Shown: piece by piece, positions 24,340 through 34,581 of the stretch | How positions within the stretch are numbered: position 1 is the stretch's first letter | How the letters are laid out: each line of letters starts with the position of its first letter | Origin: Polaromonas glacialis | GTDB taxonomy: Bacteria; Pseudomonadota; Gammaproteobacteria; Burkholderiales; Burkholderiaceae_C | Direction of reading: 5' to 3' | DNA length: 64,000 nt | NCBI RefSeq assembly: GCF_000709345.1 | Contig: NZ_KL448323.1 | Location: forward strand, 3,490,808-3,554,807 | Notes under the pieces: generated by a model | Databases searched by the model: none | What the model was told of the DNA's origin: nothing | The model's input: the letters and a program-made list of their open reading frames with translations, nothing else | Made by a program: the position numbers and the translations under genes

Positions 24340-25422
24340 TTACGGCTGGCCCGCCGGGGGCGGAATCAGCACAAACTTGCCGACATGGGTTTTTTCCAGA
24401 AACGCCCGCTGCGCCTGCGCGATCTGCACCAGCGCAAAGCTTTGCGCCACCAGCGGCCGCAGCTCGCCGCGCTCGATGTAGGCCACCAGGTTGGCAAACA
24501 CCGGCTCGTCCCAGGCGGTGCAGCCCAGCAGCGTGAGGTTCTTCAGGTACAGCGTGCGCAGGTCCAGCGTCACCAGCGGGCCGGCAATCGCGCCCGACGA
24601 GACATAACGGCCGCCTGGTTTGAGCAGCTTGAGCATGCCGCCAAACGCCGGCCCCGCGACGTTGTCCACCACCAGGTCCACCGTGTTTTCGCCGAGGCAG
24701 GCCACCAGGTCGTCATCGCGCGCCACCACGCGGTCGGCCCCCAGCGACTTCACGTGGTCCATTTTGGATTTCCCCGCGATCGCCGTGACGATGGCGCCGC
24801 GCCGCCTGGCCAGCTGCACCACGGCCGAACCGACGCCGCCCGACGCGCCCGCCACCACGACCTGCTCGCCCGCGCGCAAATTGGCCCGGTGCAGCATGTT
24901 TTCGGCGGTGCCGTAGGCGCACGGAATGGTGGCCAGCTCGGCATCGCTCCAGTCGCTGTGGACCGCAAACACCTCGCTGGCGGGCACCTTGACGAACTGC
25001 GCAAAAGCGCCGTCAAAGTCCGAGCCCATCCAGAGGTTGTCCAGCGAGCCGAAGCCCGCAGGCCGAATGCTGGGGCGCACCAGCACGCGCTGCCCGATCA
25101 GGCGCGCGTCGCCGCCCGGCGCCACGGCCACCACGCGGCCGCAGCAGTCGGTGCCCTGGATGAAGGGAAACGGCGTGGCCTGGCCCCAGCCGCCGTCGGG
25201 CGTCGCGCTGGCCGCGTTGGCATCCCTTGCTGCTGCCGCGTCTTGCGTGGCCGTGGTGACGGCAGCCGAATACCAGCCCAGGCGGGTGTTGATGTCGGTG
25301 TTGTTGACGCTGGACGCCAGCACCTGCAGCAGCACCTCGCCAGGCCCCGGCACGGGAACCGGCACGTCCCGGTAGACCAGCTGCTCGTAGCCGCCGTGGC
25401 CGGTCGTGACCACCGCCTTCAT
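24340..25422 (-). CDS. Zinc-type alcohol dehydrogenase/quinone oxidoreductase (MDR family)
   Basis: A 360-residue medium-chain dehydrogenase/reductase. The N-terminal GroES-like part (MKAVVTTGHGGYEQLVYRDV, GTDCCGRV) is followed by the NADPH fold with VVAGASGGVGSAVVQLA. The longer frame has an ATG at 25473 and a TTG at 25482; the ATG at 25422 fits the family's usual N-terminus. The substrate is unknown. It lies just downstream of argC on the same strand. Confidence 0.8.
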   Translation of the reverse strand: MKAVVTTGHGGYEQLVYRDVPVPVPGPGEVLLQVLASSVNNTDINTRLGWYSAAVTTATQDAAAARDANAASATPDGGWGQATPFPFIQGTDCCGRVVAVAPGGDARLIGQRVLVRPSIRPAGFGSLDNLWMGSDFDGAFAQFVKVPASEVFAVHSDWSDAELATIPCAYGTAENMLHRANLRAGEQVVVAGASGGVGSAVVQLARRRGAIVTAIAGKSKMDHVKSLGADRVVARDDDLVACLGENTVDLVVDNVAGPAFGGMLKLLKPGGRYVSSGAIAGPLVTLDLRTLYLKNLTLLGCTAWDEPVFANLVAYIERGELRPLVAQSFALVQIAQAQRAFLEKTHVGKFVLIPPPAGQP

Positions 25423-25485
25423 CCTGGCCTGGCCTTCTTTCAGGTCAAAGCGCTTGGGGTCTTGAGGCGTCATGAATGCCAAGGT

Positions 25486-26397
25486 TCAAAGCCCCAGCAT
25501 CAGCTGCAGGTTCTGCACCGCAGCGCCCGATGCGCCCTTGCCCAAATTGTCAAGCCGGGCCACCAGCACCGCATGGTGATAGGCGTCGTTGCCGAACACG
25601 CGCAGTTCCATCTTGTTGGTGTCCTTGAGCGCCAGCGCGTCGAGCTTTCCCGACTCGGGGGCGTCTTCCACCGTCACCCATTCGCTGCCGGCGTAATGCC
25701 GGGCCAGCACGTCCTTCAGCTGCGCCGCCGTCGGCTGGCCGGGCAGCAGGTCGAGGTGCAGCGGCAACTGCACCAGCATGCCCTGGATGAAATTGCCCAC
25801 CGAGGGGATGAACACCGGCCGGCGCGTCAAGCCGGTGTATTTCATGATTTCCGGCAGGTGCTTGTGTTCCAGCGACAGTCCGTACAGCTCGAAAGCGGGC
25901 GCCGTGCCGGCTTCGTAGGCCTCGATCATCTGGCGTCCGCCGCCCGAATAACCGCTGACCGACGGCAGGCTCAGGGGAAAGTCGGCTGGCATCAGGCCTG
26001 CATCGACCAGCGGACGAATCAGCGCAATCGCGCCGGTGGCGTAGCAGCCCGGATTGGCGACGCGGTCGGCCGCCATCACGGCGTTCTGCTGGCCCCGGAC
26101 CAGTTCGGGAAAACCAAACACCCAGCCCGGCGCCGTGCGGTGCGCGGTCGAGGCATCGATGATCTTGGGCTTTTTGCCCGGCAGCGAGTCGATCATGGCC
26201 ACCGATTCACGCGCCGCGTCGTCGTGCAGGCACAAGATCACCAGGTCCACCTGGGCCATCAGGTCGCGCTTGGCGGCCGGATCCTTGCGCAGTTCGGGTG
26301 CGATGCTGACCAGTTCAATCTGCGGCATGGCCTGCAGCCGTTCGCGAATCTGCAGGCCGGTGGTGCCGGCTTCCCCGTCGATAAAAATTTTGGGCAT
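25486..26397 (-). CDS. argC: N-acetyl-gamma-glutamyl-phosphate reductase, type 2
   Basis: A 303-residue NADPH-dependent reductase of arginine biosynthesis, making N-acetylglutamate semialdehyde. [17 protein letters not shown] is the dinucleotide-binding start of the shorter (type 2) Arg[14 protein letters not shown] holds the catalytic Cys, and [15 protein letters not shown] is conserved. Length is typical for type 2. Confidence 0.93.
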   Translation of the reverse strand: MPKIFIDGEAGTTGLQIRERLQAMPQIELVSIAPELRKDPAAKRDLMAQVDLVILCLHDDAARESVAMIDSLPGKKPKIIDASTAHRTAPGWVFGFPELVRGQQNAVMAADRVANPGCYATGAIALIRPLVDAGLMPADFPLSLPSVSGYSGGGRQMIEAYEAGTAPAFELYGLSLEHKHLPEIMKYTGLTRRPVFIPSVGNFIQGMLVQLPLHLDLLPGQPTAAQLKDVLARHYAGSEWVTVEDAPESGKLDALALKDTNKMELRVFGNDAYHHAVLVARLDNLGKGASGAAVQNLQLMLGL

Positions 26398-26635
26398 AAA
26401 TACTTTCAGCTAAAAACACTGCCTATGGGCAAGGGTTTTTGGATAATTGCGCACTATTCCGTATGTAAGAACCATATAAGTTTGGTGCGTCGCAGCATGA
26501 TACAGTTCCGTGCTGCTGCCCGCAGTGACCGCTAACATGCTGGTTTTGAGCCGATATGGCCTGTTTCTTGTCTATCCAACAGCCCTGCCCACTACCCTGT
26601 TGCACCCCTCTTTTACTGAATTCTGAAGGTTTTTC

Positions 26636-27799
<1,164 letters not shown>

Positions 27800-27826
27800 G
27801 CCCGCGCAAACGATCAGGAACCCATC

Positions 27827-28723
27827 ATGTCGATCTACATCAACAAAAACACCAAAGTCATCACGCAAGGCATTACCGGCAAGACCGGTCAATTCCACAC
27901 CCGCATGTGCCGCGACTATGCCAACGGCCGTGAAGCGTTCGTGGCGGGCGTGAACCCCAAGCGCGCCGGCGAAGACTTCGAAGGCATCCCGATTTTTGCC
28001 AACGTGAGCGAAGCGGCCGATGCCACCGGCGCCACGGTTTCGGTGATCTACGTGCCGCCAGCCGGCGCCGCCGCCGCCATCTGGGAAGCCGTCGAGGCCA
28101 ACCTCGACCTGGCCATCTGCATCACCGAAGGCATCCCGGTCAAGGACATGCTCGAAGTGCGCAACCGCATGAAGGCCAAGGAAGCCGCCGGCGGCAAGCG
28201 TACGCTGCTGCTCGGCCCCAACTGCCCCGGCCTGATCACGCCCGACGAGATCAAGATCGGCATCATGCCCGGCCACATCCACCGCGCCGGCCGCATCGGC
28301 GTCGTGTCCCGTTCGGGCACGCTGACCTACGAAGCCGTGGCGCAGCTGACCGAAATCGGCCTGGGCCAGTCCACCGCCGTTGGCATTGGCGGCGACCCGA
28401 TCAATGGCCTCAAGCACATCGACGTGATGCGCGCCTTCAATGATGACCCGGACACCGACGCCGTCATCATGATTGGCGAAATCGGCGGCCCGGACGAAGC
28501 CGAAGCCGCTGAATGGTGCAAGCTCAACATGAAAAAACCCATCGTCGGCTTCATCGCCGGCGTGACGGCGCCTGCCGGCAAGCGCATGGGCCATGCCGGT
28601 GCCTTGATCTCGGGCGGTGCCGACACGGCTGACGCCAAGCTGGCCATCATGGAAGCCTGCGGCTTCACCATCACGCGCAATCCGTCCGAAATGGCGAAAC
28701 TGCTCAAGGCCCTGTTGAAATAA
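27827..28723 (+). CDS. sucD: Succinyl-CoA synthetase, alpha subunit
   Basis: A 298-residue CoA-binding, phosphohistidine-bearing subunit. NKNTKVITQGITGKTGQFHT begins the CoA domain, GPNCPGLITPDE is the CoA/phosphate loop, and the active-site His is in MGHAGALISGG. It forms an operon with sucC, and a strong terminator follows. Confidence 0.97.
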   Translation: MSIYINKNTKVITQGITGKTGQFHTRMCRDYANGREAFVAGVNPKRAGEDFEGIPIFANVSEAADATGATVSVIYVPPAGAAAAIWEAVEANLDLAICITEGIPVKDMLEVRNRMKAKEAAGGKRTLLLGPNCPGLITPDEIKIGIMPGHIHRAGRIGVVSRSGTLTYEAVAQLTEIGLGQSTAVGIGGDPINGLKHIDVMRAFNDDPDTDAVIMIGEIGGPDEAEAAEWCKLNMKKPIVGFIAGVTAPAGKRMGHAGALISGGADTADAKLAIMEACGFTITRNPSEMAKLLKALLK

Positions 28724-28785
28724 GCGCTTCGCTGACGCAATCCGCGCCTTGAACGTTGCGCGTATTGCGGTTAGCCACAACAGAC

Positions 28786-28819
28786 AGACCGGTTGTCATC
28801 ACTGACAATCGGTCTTTTT
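28786..28819 (+). terminator. Rho-independent terminator after sucCD
   Basis: AGACCGGTTGTCA (28786-28798) pairs with TGACAATCGGTCT (28803-28815) with one G-T pair, a four-base loop and a T-rich tail. It ends about 20 bases before the terC start, so terC needs its own promoter within or after the stem, or read-through. Confidence 0.85.
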
Positions 28820-28838
28820 CATTTTTCAAGAGGTTTCC

Positions 28839-29537
28839 ATGGAAGAGTTCATGACAGCCAGCTTCTGGCTGGCAGTGGGTCAGATCATCATGATCGACAT
28901 TCTGCTGGGGGGCGACAACGCCGTGGTCATTGCGCTGGCCTGCCGGAACCTGCCGGCCAAGCAGCGCACCAAGGGCATCATCTACGGCACGGCCGGCGCC
29001 ATCATCCTGCGCGTGATCCTGATTGCCTTTGCGCTGGCGCTGCTGTCCATTCCCTACCTGAAGGTCGTCGGCGCCCTGTTGCTGCTGTGGATCGGCGTGA
29101 AGCTGCTGGTGCCCGAAGCCGAAGGCGACCACAACATCAGCTCAAGCGACAAGCTCTGGGGCGCTGTCAAGACCGTCATCATTGCCGACCTGGTCATGAG
29201 TGTGGACAACGTGCTGGCGATTGCCGGCGCGGCGCAGGGCGCGCACCAGGAGCACCAACTGGCGCTAGTGATTTTTGGCCTGCTGGTCAGCATTCCCATC
29301 ATCATCGGCGGCAGCCAGCTGGTGCTCAAGCTGATGGAACGCTTTCCGGTCATCATCACCCTGGGCGCGATGCTGCTGGGCTGGATTGCCGGGCAGATGG
29401 CTTACACCGACCCGGCTTTCAAGCCCTACCTGCCCGAAGGCGCGTACTGGAGTTATGCGGTGGCCGCTGCCGGCGCGCTGCTGGTGCTGGCGATTGGCAA
29501 GGGAATACAGGCCCGAAAGCCGGTGGGTGCGGGTTGA
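28839..29537 (+). CDS. TerC-family membrane protein (YjbE type)
   Basis: A 232-residue integral membrane protein with seven hydrophobic segments. ILLGGDNAVVIALACRNLP and VMSVDNVLAIAGAA carry the acidic residues that define TerC, a family linked to Mn2+/metal export. It is separated from sucD by a terminator. A second TerC-family gene lies at 44865, and that one has a riboswitch. Tellurite resistance is not implied. Confidence 0.85.
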   Translation: MEEFMTASFWLAVGQIIMIDILLGGDNAVVIALACRNLPAKQRTKGIIYGTAGAIILRVILIAFALALLSIPYLKVVGALLLLWIGVKLLVPEAEGDHNISSSDKLWGAVKTVIIADLVMSVDNVLAIAGAAQGAHQEHQLALVIFGLLVSIPIIIGGSQLVLKLMERFPVIITLGAMLLGWIAGQMAYTDPAFKPYLPEGAYWSYAVAAAGALLVLAIGKGIQARKPVGAG

Positions 29538-29690
29538 ATACTGCGTATAAATTCCTTGTCGGGTGCTTGGCGCTCTGTTAATGTCCAGTTCTTGACTGGC
29601 TGGACACGCCGGTTTTCCCCGGAACGACCGGACACGCAAAACCAGTCAACGGGGTCAAGCCACCCAAACAGAGCTCAAGCCCAGCACCCC

Positions 29691-30476
29691 ATGATGTACG
29701 AAATCTGCGCGCAAACCGACCAGGGCCTGGTGCGCAAAAACAATGAAGACGCGGTGGCGTTTGACCCGAAGACCGGCCTGTGCCTGCTGGCCGACGGCAT
29801 GGGCGGCTACAACGCCGGAGAGGTGGCCAGCAGCATGGCGGTCGCCTTTCTCCATCAGGCATTGAGCCAATGGCTATCGCAGCCCGGCAACCAGACTTCC
29901 GGCAGGGAACTTCGCCGAACGATGGAAGCCTGCGTGAACCAGGTCAATCATTCGATCTTGAGCGCCGCCTCCTCCAACCCTGACCAGGCCGGCATGGGCA
30001 CTACGCTGGTGGCAGGTGTCTTTCTGCAAGCCCGGCTGGTGCTTGGCCATATTGGCGACTCGCGCTGCTACCGGCTGCGCGCACGCGCCCTGGAACAAAT
30101 CACCAAGGACCATTCGCTGCGGCAAGAGCAGGTGGACGCCGGGCTGATGACGGCCGAGCAGGCGCTGACGTCGCCACACCGCAACCTGATCACCCGCGCC
30201 CTGGGCGTCGAGGATACGGTTTTGGTCGAAATCAACGAACACCGGGTCGAACCGGGCGATCTGTACCTGATGTGCTCCGACGGCCTGTCGGACATGGTCC
30301 TGGACCCCGTGATCGAAGCCATCCTGAACGCCCCCGGCACCTTGCGGCAAAAAGCATCAACCCTGATCCGGGTGGCCAACGACAGCGGCGGGTGGGACAA
30401 TATCACGGTCCTGCTGGTACAGGCGGCGCAAGACGAGTCCCGGCGCGGCCTGCTGTCCAGAATGCTGGGAAAATAG
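29691..30476 (+). CDS. PP2C-family serine/threonine protein phosphatase
   Basis: A 261-residue metal-dependent phosphatase. QGLVRKNNEDAV, LLADGMGGYNAGEVAS, LGHIGDSRCYR, CSDGLSDMV and DNITVLLV are the PP2C metal- and phosphate-binding motifs in order. The ATG at 29691 fits the family start (29694 is also possible). It precedes an FHA-domain gene by 39 bases, so the two probably form a phospho-Thr signalling unit; no Ser/Thr kinase is in the window. Confidence 0.88.
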   Translation: MMYEICAQTDQGLVRKNNEDAVAFDPKTGLCLLADGMGGYNAGEVASSMAVAFLHQALSQWLSQPGNQTSGRELRRTMEACVNQVNHSILSAASSNPDQAGMGTTLVAGVFLQARLVLGHIGDSRCYRLRARALEQITKDHSLRQEQVDAGLMTAEQALTSPHRNLITRALGVEDTVLVEINEHRVEPGDLYLMCSDGLSDMVLDPVIEAILNAPGTLRQKASTLIRVANDSGGWDNITVLLVQAAQDESRRGLLSRMLGK

Positions 30477-30515
30477 TTCTGTGACGAAAAAAATCAAAAC
30501 TCAGAGGAACCGGCA

Positions 30516-31079
30516 ATGCCGAAAATGATCATTTCCCTGGACGGCACAGTCCTGAAGGACGTCCAGTTGACGAAAGACCGCACGTCGCTGGGCCGTCGGC
30601 CTTACAACGACATCGTGATCGACAGCATGGCCGTGAGCGGCGAGCATGCGGTGGTGCAGATGCTGGGCATCGAAGGCTACATCGAAGACCTCAACAGCAC
30701 CAACGGCACCTATGTCAATGGCAAGACCGTCAAGAAGCAGCAACTGCACCATGGCGACACCATTGAAATCGGCAAGTACAAGATTCAGTATGTCGATGAA
30801 GCCCAGCAGGCCCAGCTGGCCAATGGCGTCATCAAGGTTCTTTCGGGCCCTGCAGCCGGTCGTGAAATGGCCCTGGTCAAGCCTGTGACCAGCCTGGGCA
30901 AAGCCGGCGTGTCAGTGGCCACCATCACCAAAGGCCCCACGGGCTTTGTGATCGCCCACGCCGAAGGCAACATCGCGGCGATGGTCAATGGCGCGGCGGT
31001 CGGCAGCCAGGCGGTTGCGCTCAGGGATGGCGACCGCATCGACCTGGCGGGCACGCAGATGCAGTTTGTGCTGGGTTGA
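30516..31079 (+). CDS. FHA-domain protein
   Basis: A 187-residue cytosolic protein. A canonical FHA domain occupies about residues 1-92 (TSLGRRPYNDIVID, SGEHAV, DLNSTNGTYVNG) and binds phosphothreonine peptides. The second half (about 100-187, KVLSGPAAGREMALVKPVTS, LRDGDRIDLAGTQMQFVLG) looks like a degenerate second FHA fold. It is paired with the PP2C gene upstream. Confidence 0.85.
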   Translation: MPKMIISLDGTVLKDVQLTKDRTSLGRRPYNDIVIDSMAVSGEHAVVQMLGIEGYIEDLNSTNGTYVNGKTVKKQQLHHGDTIEIGKYKIQYVDEAQQAQLANGVIKVLSGPAAGREMALVKPVTSLGKAGVSVATITKGPTGFVIAHAEGNIAAMVNGAAVGSQAVALRDGDRIDLAGTQMQFVLG

Positions 31080-31142
31080 AGGGCGGGGCTGAGGTTTCGT
31101 GTTTCTGGCAGATTGCGGCTTCACCCGGTTTGCACCAAACCG

Positions 31143-31595
31143 TCAAGCTTGCAAAGCCTTGACATAAATAACTTCAATCTCGTCACTGCTTTTGATGCCT
31201 GCGTCATTGGTAACCAGGAAACGGCAGCTTGATTCAATAGCCGTGGCAAAATGCAAGGCATCCATCAGGCGCATGCCTTGCGTGCCCGCCAACTGCGCCG
31301 CCAGGTCAAACGTCTGGGCGGTATGGGCATGCAGCGTCAAAAAACCTTGCAGCCCAAAAAAGGCTTTGAACTGCGCAATCTTTGCCGTGTTGTTGTGCCG
31401 GTACGGCATCACCATGGTTTCTGCCACGGCAGCGTCTCCCGTGCAACCCGTCATTCGGCCTTCAACACAGGCCGCCAGCAAGGGAGCCACCATGTTAAAC
31501 AGCGCGCCCTGATCCAGAAAGTAAATGAAGACGTTGGTGTCGAAGTAAACGCGCTGACCCGCCATGCGGGCGAGTGCTGCGCCTAGCGCACCCAT
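31143..31595 (-). CDS. vapC: PIN-domain ribonuclease toxin (VapC)
   Basis: A 150-residue PIN-domain protein with all acidic positions: YFDTNVFIYFLD, Glu in DAAVAETMV, LMDALHFATAI and LVTNDAGI. VapC toxins cleave tRNA or rRNA. The start GTG/ATG at 31595 overlaps the antitoxin gene by 13 bases; an ATG at 31565 is possible. The module appears intact. Confidence 0.88.
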   Translation of the reverse strand: MGALGAALARMAGQRVYFDTNVFIYFLDQGALFNMVAPLLAACVEGRMTGCTGDAAVAETMVMPYRHNNTAKIAQFKAFFGLQGFLTLHAHTAQTFDLAAQLAGTQGMRLMDALHFATAIESSCRFLVTNDAGIKSSDEIEVIYVKALQA

Positions 31596-31837
31596 GTGTC
31601 GCGAAGACTCTGAATGCTGGCGTCCACCTGTTCAGGCGTATCGCCCCACAACCCTTTGCCCAGGCCTGCAAAAGCCATCAGATCGGGTGGCGTTTGCCGG
31701 CGGCTTACGGGCGTGAACATGACAACCCCATTAGCCAGCTGCACGTCCAGGACGTCATCGGGCCGGGCATTCCATTGCGCGAGAATACTTGACGGAATAG
31801 TGACTTGCCCCTTGGGGCGGAGAGTGACTTGCGCCAT
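31583..31837 (-). CDS. vapB: AbrB/MazE-type antitoxin (VapB)
   Basis: An 84-residue protein. The N-terminus (AQVTLRPKGQVTIPSSIL) is the swapped-hairpin AbrB DNA-binding motif, and the acidic tail should wrap the toxin. It is transcribed first and overlaps vapC, so it would both neutralise the toxin and repress the operon. Confidence 0.85.
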   Translation of the reverse strand: MAQVTLRPKGQVTIPSSILAQWNARPDDVLDVQLANGVVMFTPVSRRQTPPDLMAFAGLGKGLWGDTPEQVDASIQSLRDTWVR

Positions 31838-32268
31838 AAGGCTCCAGATTCGGTAGTCAATAGTAAGAAAGCTTATTTTTTATCTTACTTCTAACTTTCT
31901 GAGAGTGCAAGCAGGCCATTTCAGTTTTCGAAGCATCGAATCGGTGGACAGGACCATGGCGCTGAAACAGCGCCGTTCCTTTCAGCATCAGGCGGCTGAT
32001 GGCCCAAGCCTGAGAAGAAGGCGGATTGCGATGAAAGCCGCTTGGGGCGTGAAAAGTCACCAGCGATGCGCTTTCGCCATGGCGATTGACGCCACCTGCG
32101 TAACCAGTTGGCTTGAAACCGGCGTTTTGAGGGCAACCAGTGGTTTGGGTAACCGAAACACGACAAAAATGTCACTTGCCGTTGCCTGATATGCCAAAAG
32201 AGTAACTTTATTCGTCAAAACTTCAAGAAAATGCGCTGTCCTAGGCGTGAAAGTAACTTCTCATAACC
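31838..32268. other. Intergenic region between vapB and the pilA promoter
   Basis: About 430 bases. Short open frames exist on both strands (for example minus-strand residues SGFHRNPPSSQAWAI), but none has a recognisable family, ribosome site or codon bias. The vapBC promoter must lie at the left edge. Nothing else can be assigned. Confidence 0.5.
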
Positions 32269-32284
32269 TGGCACACAATCTGCA
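32269..32284 (+). promoter_or_regulatory. Sigma-54 promoter of pilA
   Basis: TGGCACACAATCTGCA has GG and GC separated by ten bases, the -24/-12 pattern of RpoN promoters. It lies 41 bases before the pilA ATG, as in PilR-dependent pilin genes. Confidence 0.75.
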
Positions 32285-32324
32285 ATACTTTTTGGCAAGT
32301 TTTTTATCAACCAAGGAGTTTTTC

Positions 32325-32813
32325 ATGAAGCGTTCTATGCAGATGGTTCAAAAGGGTTTCACCCTAATCGAATTGATGATCGTTGTGGCGATCATTGGTA
32401 TTTTGGCGGCCGTGGCTTTGCCGGCTTACCAAGATTACACGGTCCGGGCAAAAGTGACCGAAGGTCTGAGTTTGGCCTCATCCGCCAAAACGGCCGTATC
32501 AGAAAACGCCGCAAATGGCAGTCCTTTCGCTTCTGGCTGGACCGCGCCTACTGCCACGGCAGCAGTATCCGGCCTAGCTGTCTCATCCAGCAACGGTGAA
32601 ATCACCATCTCTTACACCACAAAAGTGGCTGCTTCTGGTTCCAATACGCTGGTTTTGGCGCCTCGCGACGGAGCCAATGCGCTCGCACAAGGCACTCCGC
32701 CAACGTCGGGCTCCATCAACTGGTATTGCAACTCCGCTGGAACGACTGGCGCATCAAACGGCAGTGCCGGTACGCTTGCTGCTAAGTACGTGCCTTCCGA
32801 ATGCCGTAAGTAA
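32325..32813 (+). CDS. pilA: Type IV pilin, major subunit
   Basis: A 162-residue prepilin. The leader [11 protein letters not shown] is cut before [20 protein letters not shown], the type IVa signature with Glu5; a Ser/Thr/Ala-rich globular domain and a C-terminal disulfide pair (WYCNS ... PSECRK) follow. AAGGAG lies upstream of the ATG at 32325, and a sigma-54 promoter and a downstream terminator bracket the gene. The adjacent ligase genes suggest the Ser-rich pilin is glycosylated. Confidence 0.93.
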   Translation: MKRSMQMVQKGFTLIELMIVVAIIGILAAVALPAYQDYTVRAKVTEGLSLASSAKTAVSENAANGSPFASGWTAPTATAAVSGLAVSSSNGEITISYTTKVAASGSNTLVLAPRDGANALAQGTPPTSGSINWYCNSAGTTGASNGSAGTLAAKYVPSECRK

Positions 32814-32834
32814 AAACTGCTTGATGGTTTGAAG

Positions 32835-32863
32835 ATAGGCGCCTTGTGCGCCTATTTTTTTTT
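32835..32863 (+). terminator. Rho-independent terminator after pilA
   Basis: ATAGGCGC (32835-32842) and GCGCCTAT (32848-32855) with a five-base loop and eight or more T. It separates the highly expressed pilin gene from the ligase gene. Confidence 0.9.
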
Positions 32864-32907
32864 GCCTTCAGCATCCCCGTATTCACGAATTTTCCGATCT
32901 GCCCGCC

Positions 32908-34548
32908 ATGAAGATGAAATTTATTCGGCCCAGCCCCTCGTGGTGGGTTGGGCTTGTTTTTTTGCCTTATGCACTATCACTGGTTTGGCCGCGCAGCTAT
33001 GGGCCATCATTGATGATCTCACCATTTTTAATGGGCTTGGCCGCAGTGGCGGTGGCCGGGCTGGCCATTCGTCCCTATGGGAACCTGCGCTTGGCCGCAT
33101 GGTTGTTGTTGGTTCTGGGCCTCATCACCTTGGGACCATGGACGCAATCTCTCATGATGTGGAGTGTTGTGGGGGCTGCTTTGGCGAGTTGGGTGGCGAT
33201 GGCGCTCGGTCAAGCATGCGCGGCCAAAGACGGCCTGATGCGGGCATTTGTTTTTGTGCTGGTGGTAAGCATGGTCGTGAACGTGTTGGTGGCGTGGCTA
33301 CAGTTTTTTGATCAGGAGCTTCTCCTTTACCCATTCGTGAGCATGCACGACGGGGCGCGGCCCTACGGCAACCTCCGCCAAGCCAACCACTTGGCTACCT
33401 TGTGTGTCATGGGCTTGGCCAGTGCTTGGTGGGCTGGCCAGTCTGGTTATTGGCGCAGCGGGGTGGTGGGGGCTGTGTCCCTTGTGGCGATGTCGGGGCT
33501 GGCTTTATCGGTTTCGCGCATCGGGTGGGTGGAGATGATTGCACTGGCCGTGTTTGTAACGTGCTGGACCGATGGGAAAACAAAGTTCAATCGCATTCTT
33601 TTCGGTTTGGCCCCTCTCTGGGTTTTTACCTGGTCGCTGGCGCTGCAGTTCTTTTCGGTTTGGTTCTCCACCACGGCGCTAGCAATTTCTGACCGTGGCA
33701 CAGAATCGCTATCAACGCGCTGGGTTTTTTGGCAAGCGGCATGGAATTTGGCTATCAAGCATCCGACGCAGGGAGTCGGCTGGGAAGAGTTTAGATATGC
33801 CCAGTTTATGGAAGAGCCTATCGTTGCCGGCAGCGAAATTACTGACAATGCCCACAATTTGGTTTTGCATCTATTGGCCAATGTGGGTTTTGCGAGTACC
33901 TTTCTGATCCTCGCGCCAGTGGTTTGGTTGTTGTTTTCCCGAAAACCGTGGCGCAGCACAAGTTTGTCTGTCCGTTGGGCATGGCTGGTTATTTTGACCA
34001 TCGGATTGCACAGTATGGTCGAGTACCCCTTGTGGTACATGAATTTCATCATTCCTATGGCTCTGGCATTCGGCATTGTTGTGAGCCATAAAGAAGCGCA
34101 GCTTGTTGATATTAAAGTCCGGAAAAATAGGCCCTTTGTTGTCTTTGGCGCTGCCCTAGTGCTCTTAGTTGGAACTGTTGTAGCAAGCTACGACTACGTG
34201 CGTATTTTGCCCGCGTTCTCCGGCGACGGACGCGCTGCTGCCGATCCAGAAGCTTATGTTGGAGCGAAAAAAACCTGGATTTTTGGTGTCTATGCCGACA
34301 GAGTTTTGGCAGAGCACGCCAGGGTGACACCGGGCAATGCCCAAGCCATGTGGCAGCTTTCTGAGCATCTGATGCACGCAGGTCCAGCGCCGTTAAATTT
34401 ATGGCCTGGGTTGGCTGCACGCTGTCAACTTGGAGGCGGCGTACAGGCAAGGGAGTTGGCAAGGCGGTTTGAGAACATGTTCCCTGTGGCCTATCTTGAG
34501 TTCACGCAATTAACGCCCGCCGCAGCGCTTGCTAAATGCATCAGTTAG
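32908..34548 (+). CDS. O-oligosaccharyltransferase PglL-like (pilin glycosylation), paralogue 1
   Basis: A 546-residue polytopic protein with about 12 hydrophobic segments. The Wzy_C/PglL signatures are QGVGWEEFRYAQF, DNAHNLVLHLLANVG (catalytic His region) and HSMVEYPLWYMNF; a soluble C-terminal part follows. PglL/PilO enzymes move a lipid-linked oligosaccharide onto pilin in the periplasm. Its place directly after pilA and before a TfpX-type gene supports pilin as acceptor. It is lower in GC than its paralogue at 38389, so one of the two may have been acquired. Confidence 0.85.
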   Translation: MKMKFIRPSPSWWVGLVFLPYALSLVWPRSYGPSLMISPFLMGLAAVAVAGLAIRPYGNLRLAAWLLLVLGLITLGPWTQSLMMWSVVGAALASWVAMALGQACAAKDGLMRAFVFVLVVSMVVNVLVAWLQFFDQELLLYPFVSMHDGARPYGNLRQANHLATLCVMGLASAWWAGQSGYWRSGVVGAVSLVAMSGLALSVSRIGWVEMIALAVFVTCWTDGKTKFNRILFGLAPLWVFTWSLALQFFSVWFSTTALAISDRGTESLSTRWVFWQAAWNLAIKHPTQGVGWEEFRYAQFMEEPIVAGSEITDNAHNLVLHLLANVGFASTFLILAPVVWLLFSRKPWRSTSLSVRWAWLVILTIGLHSMVEYPLWYMNFIIPMALAFGIVVSHKEAQLVDIKVRKNRPFVVFGAALVLLVGTVVASYDYVRILPAFSGDGRAAADPEAYVGAKKTWIFGVYADRVLAEHARVTPGNAQAMWQLSEHLMHAGPAPLNLWPGLAARCQLGGGVQARELARRFENMFPVAYLEFTQLTPAAALAKCIS

Positions 34549-34581
34549 TTACCAGAATGTCAATAAGTAAGTGGGTAGTAA

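Noticed and set aside
24385..26535. 716-codon plus-strand open frame opposite the oxidoreductase and argC
   Set aside because: It spans two well-supported genes on the other strand, and its composition is typical of an antisense shadow.
31905..32189. 94-codon open frame between vapB and pilA
   Set aside because: No ribosome site, no recognisable family, and a similar-sized frame exists on the opposite strand.
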